5,733 nt of DNA from Chlamydiota bacterium (GTDB taxonomy: Bacteria > Chlamydiota > Chlamydiia > Chlamydiales > Criblamydiaceae): contig JAJFMC010000044.1 of NCBI GenBank assembly GCA_021772365.1, positions 1-5,733 of the forward strand. The letters are read 5' to 3'. This document shows, one piece after another, positions 4,575-5,733 of the stretch (the stretch's first letter is position 1; each line of letters begins with the position of its first letter). The translations under genes were made by a program, and so were the position numbers. Below the pieces are notes generated by a model. It was not told the DNA's origin and did not search any database. It saw nothing but the letters and a program-made list of their open reading frames with translations.

Positions 4575-5138
4575 ATGGAAAGACGTATTGAGTTCACATC
4601 TGACATTTATAAAAACTATCTACATCAACCCTCTCATTTATATATTCAAAATGGGACATGGATCATTACAGCATCTACCTATCAAAAAATGAATATTTTC
4701 CGTGAAAGGTATGAGCTAACGATGCTTCAAAAGACAATATTTGAGAGTGCTTATGAATTTAGGTGGCAATTAAGAGCTTGGGCAATATTTAGCAATCACT
4801 ATCACCTCATTGCTGTTTCGGATGAACACTCGTCTTCAATCGATGCATTTATTGCATCTATTCACCGGAAGTCAGCATCTCTTATTAATCAGCGACATAC
4901 CTTGCCGGGTCGACAAGTATGGTATAGATACTGGGAGACATTATTGACTCATCAAAAATCCTATTTAGCCAGACTAAAATATGTCATGGAAAATCCAGTG
5001 AAGCATGGTCTTGTTACAGTTGCTAGTGACTATCCTTGGTGCTCAGCAAGGTGGTTTTCAAAAACTGCATCACCTAAATTTTCTAGTAATGTCAACAGGT
5101 TTAAAATAGATTCTGTAAAAGTTATTGACAATTTTTAA
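4575..5138 (+). CDS. REP-associated tyrosine transposase (RAYT, TnpA_REP family)
   Basis: This is an HUH single-strand DNA nuclease of the IS200/IS605-related RAYT group. These cut and rejoin REP palindromes and are usually present as single-copy, domesticated genes beside their REPs. It has 187 residues. The HUH motif is NHYHLI (74-79; His75 and His77 bind the metal). The family block VWYRYWET (115-122) is followed by YLARLKYVMENPVKHGLV (130-147), the usual Y(I/V)xxNPV region; Tyr136 is the probable catalytic tyrosine, with Tyr130 an alternative. The N-terminus (TWIITASTY) is the usual first strand. The frame is intact with all key residues, so it is probably active. There is no Shine-Dalgarno before ATG 4575 and no upstream in-frame start, so translation is probably weak. 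The repeats beginning 19 bp after the stop are its likely substrates. Confidence 0.88.
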   Translation: MERRIEFTSDIYKNYLHQPSHLYIQNGTWIITASTYQKMNIFRERYELTMLQKTIFESAYEFRWQLRAWAIFSNHYHLIAVSDEHSSSIDAFIASIHRKSASLINQRHTLPGRQVWYRYWETLLTHQKSYLARLKYVMENPVKHGLVTVASDYPWCSARWFSKTASPKFSSNVNRFKIDSVKVIDNF

Positions 5139-5156
5139 TGCCATGAAAAACATACC

Positions 5157-5283
5157 CTCACCGGATAGGTCGCGCGCCAGCGCTTTGGAGTAAAGCAAGA
5201 ATTGCTTTTTTCAACTAGAAGACCGTAAACAAATAGAAACTCACCACCACCGGATAGGTCGCGCGCCAGCGCTTTGGAGTAAA
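5157..5283 (+). repeat. Two forward REP-like repeats directly after the RAYT gene
   Basis: Copy 1 (5157-5211) and copy 2 (5241-5283) share 34 identical bases starting CCGGATAGGTCGCGCGCCAG. The cores begin at 5161 and 5250, exactly 89 bp apart, the same period as the inverted array further right, although the spacer between them has diverged from that array. The core contains GCGC-GCCA-GCGC, where the array has TGAA loops. Copy 2 breaks off after GGAGTAAA and lacks the second hairpin. They are placed as expected for REPs next to their RAYT. Confidence 0.88.
5192..5211 (+). terminator. Terminator-like hairpin inside the first REP copy
   Basis: AAAGCAA (5192-5198) pairs with TTGCTTT (5202-5208) around a GAA loop, and the T run continues to 5211. 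It lies 53 nt beyond the RAYT stop in the right orientation to end its transcript. The stem is A/T-rich with only two G/C pairs, so efficiency is uncertain. GGAG (5187-5190) sits one base 5' of the stem, resembling the GTRG/GGAG-type tetranucleotide found beside REP palindromes in known RAYT systems. Confidence 0.5.
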
Positions 5284-5421
5284 AGTTCCACAAGATTATC
5301 GACGCACTGGAGCTTTAAGTCTTTGATTTTACATTTTTTAGTCTATCTAGATAATTTCTTTCTCGTGTCTACACTTGTGACACATGATGTTAATCCAAGG
5401 ATGCATCTAAAATTAAGTGCG
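5284..5421. other. Unique spacer between opposed REP groups
   Basis: This 138-bp stretch has no gene. Perfect complements GACGCACT (5301-5308) and AGTGCGTC (5416-5423) lie near both edges, just inside the forward and inverted REP copies. TATCTAGATA (5344-5353) is a perfect palindrome, and GTGTC/GACAC (5365-5369, 5379-5383) can form a small hairpin. Together with the flanking opposed REPs it resembles the inside of a composite interspersed element. Confidence 0.4.
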
Positions 5422-5461
5422 TCCAAAACCGCTGAAGCGCGACCTATCCGGTAGCGGTGAG
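5422..5461 (-). repeat. Truncated inverted REP copy at the array edge
   Basis: From TCCAAAACCGCTGAAG through GACCTATCCGG to GGTGAG this matches the last 40 bp of the 89-bp unit, with small changes at its left edge. The hairpin half (AAAGCAA/TTGCTTT) is missing. It is opposite in orientation to the copies at 5157-5283. The breakpoint lies within the outer 8-bp inverted repeat (5416-5423). Confidence 0.8.
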
Positions 5462-5733
5462 TATCCTTTTAACAACAGGTGAATTAACAAAAAAAGCAAT
5501 CCTTGCTTTACTCCAAAGCGCTGAAGAGCGACCTATCCGGTGGCGGTGAGTATCCTTTTAACAACGGGTGAATTTACAAAAAAAACAATTCTTGCTTTAC
5601 TCCAAAGCGCTGAAGCGCGACCTATCCGGTGGTGGTGAGTATCCTTTTAATAACGGGTGAATTTACAAAAAAAGCAATCCTTGCTTTACTCCAAATCGCT
5701 GAAGCGCGACCTATCCGGTAGCGGAGAGTATCC
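5462..5733 (-). repeat. Tandem array of 89-bp REP-like units, inverted relative to the RAYT gene
   Basis: Three complete units (5462-5550, 5551-5639, 5640-5728) and the first 5 bp of a fourth run off the window end. Neighbouring units differ at 6-7 of 89 positions (about 92-93% identical) with no indels. Each has a TATCCTTTTAA-type spacer, a hairpin AAAGCAA-3 nt-TTGCTTT preceded by seven or more A (a T-tract on the minus strand), a GCGC-TGAA-GCGC palindrome and CCTATCCGGTRG. In the first unit the second palindrome reads CGCTGAAGAGCG, which still pairs. In the second unit the G-to-A change in the first hairpin becomes a G-U pair in minus-strand RNA. This suggests selection on folding. No open reading frame is supported here. 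Confidence 0.9.

Noticed and set aside
5157..5733. CRISPR array
   Set aside because: The period is regular, but the sequences between the conserved cores of the inverted array are nearly identical to each other. Copies occur in both orientations, and a RAYT rather than cas genes is adjacent.

Overview
The window comes from a member of the Chlamydiota, most likely an amoeba-associated (environmental) lineage rather than the genus Chlamydia. The evidence is a minus-strand run of six genes in the order known from the chlamydial non-flagellar type III secretion (T3S) cluster CT665-CT670: cdsE-like, needle sctF/cdsF, chaperone sctG/cdsG, the CT668-type protein (here argued to be the inner rod SctI), ATPase sctN/cdsN and stalk sctO/cdsO. 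The partial SctO closely resembles chlamydial CT670 as remembered, with a coiled coil and an LQQLRDELDGGTTSD stretch. No database search was possible, so the lineage is an inference.

Layout, left to right. 1-322: 5' part of sctO, running off the window. 419-1735: complete sctN. 1736-1899: spacer with a terminator-like hairpin reading in the operon direction. 1900-2571: sctI candidate. 2572-2658: near-consensus sigma70-type promoter. 2659-3150: sctG. 3151-3411: gap filled with stacked inverted repeats, including a 70-nt imperfect and a 12-bp perfect hairpin. 3412-3765: sctF with an unusual Gly-rich N-terminal extension and one Cys. 3766-4038: gap holding a structured element and a short needle-like C-terminal peptide, possibly the remnant of a second needle gene. 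4039-4281: cdsE-like chaperone gene. 4282-4574: divergent intergenic region with a leader hairpin, candidate promoter and perfect 20-bp palindrome.

4575-5138 (+) is a REP-associated tyrosine transposase (RAYT) of the HUH family. It is followed to the window end by its probable REP-like repeats: two forward copies, a 138-bp unique stretch, then a partial and three full inverted copies. The period is exactly 89 bp in both orientations. The unit carries a hairpin plus T-tract, so these elements can also look like terminators.

How the genes work together: CdsE and SctG are predicted to hold needle monomers (SctF) soluble. SctN, with stalk SctO, would unload chaperones and power export. SctI would form the rod connecting the export gate to the needle. 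The long, structured gaps, internal promoters and internal terminator suggest that the stoichiometry of these parts is set between genes. The RAYT/REP block sits where Chlamydia has cdsD, so the cluster appears to be broken at this point.
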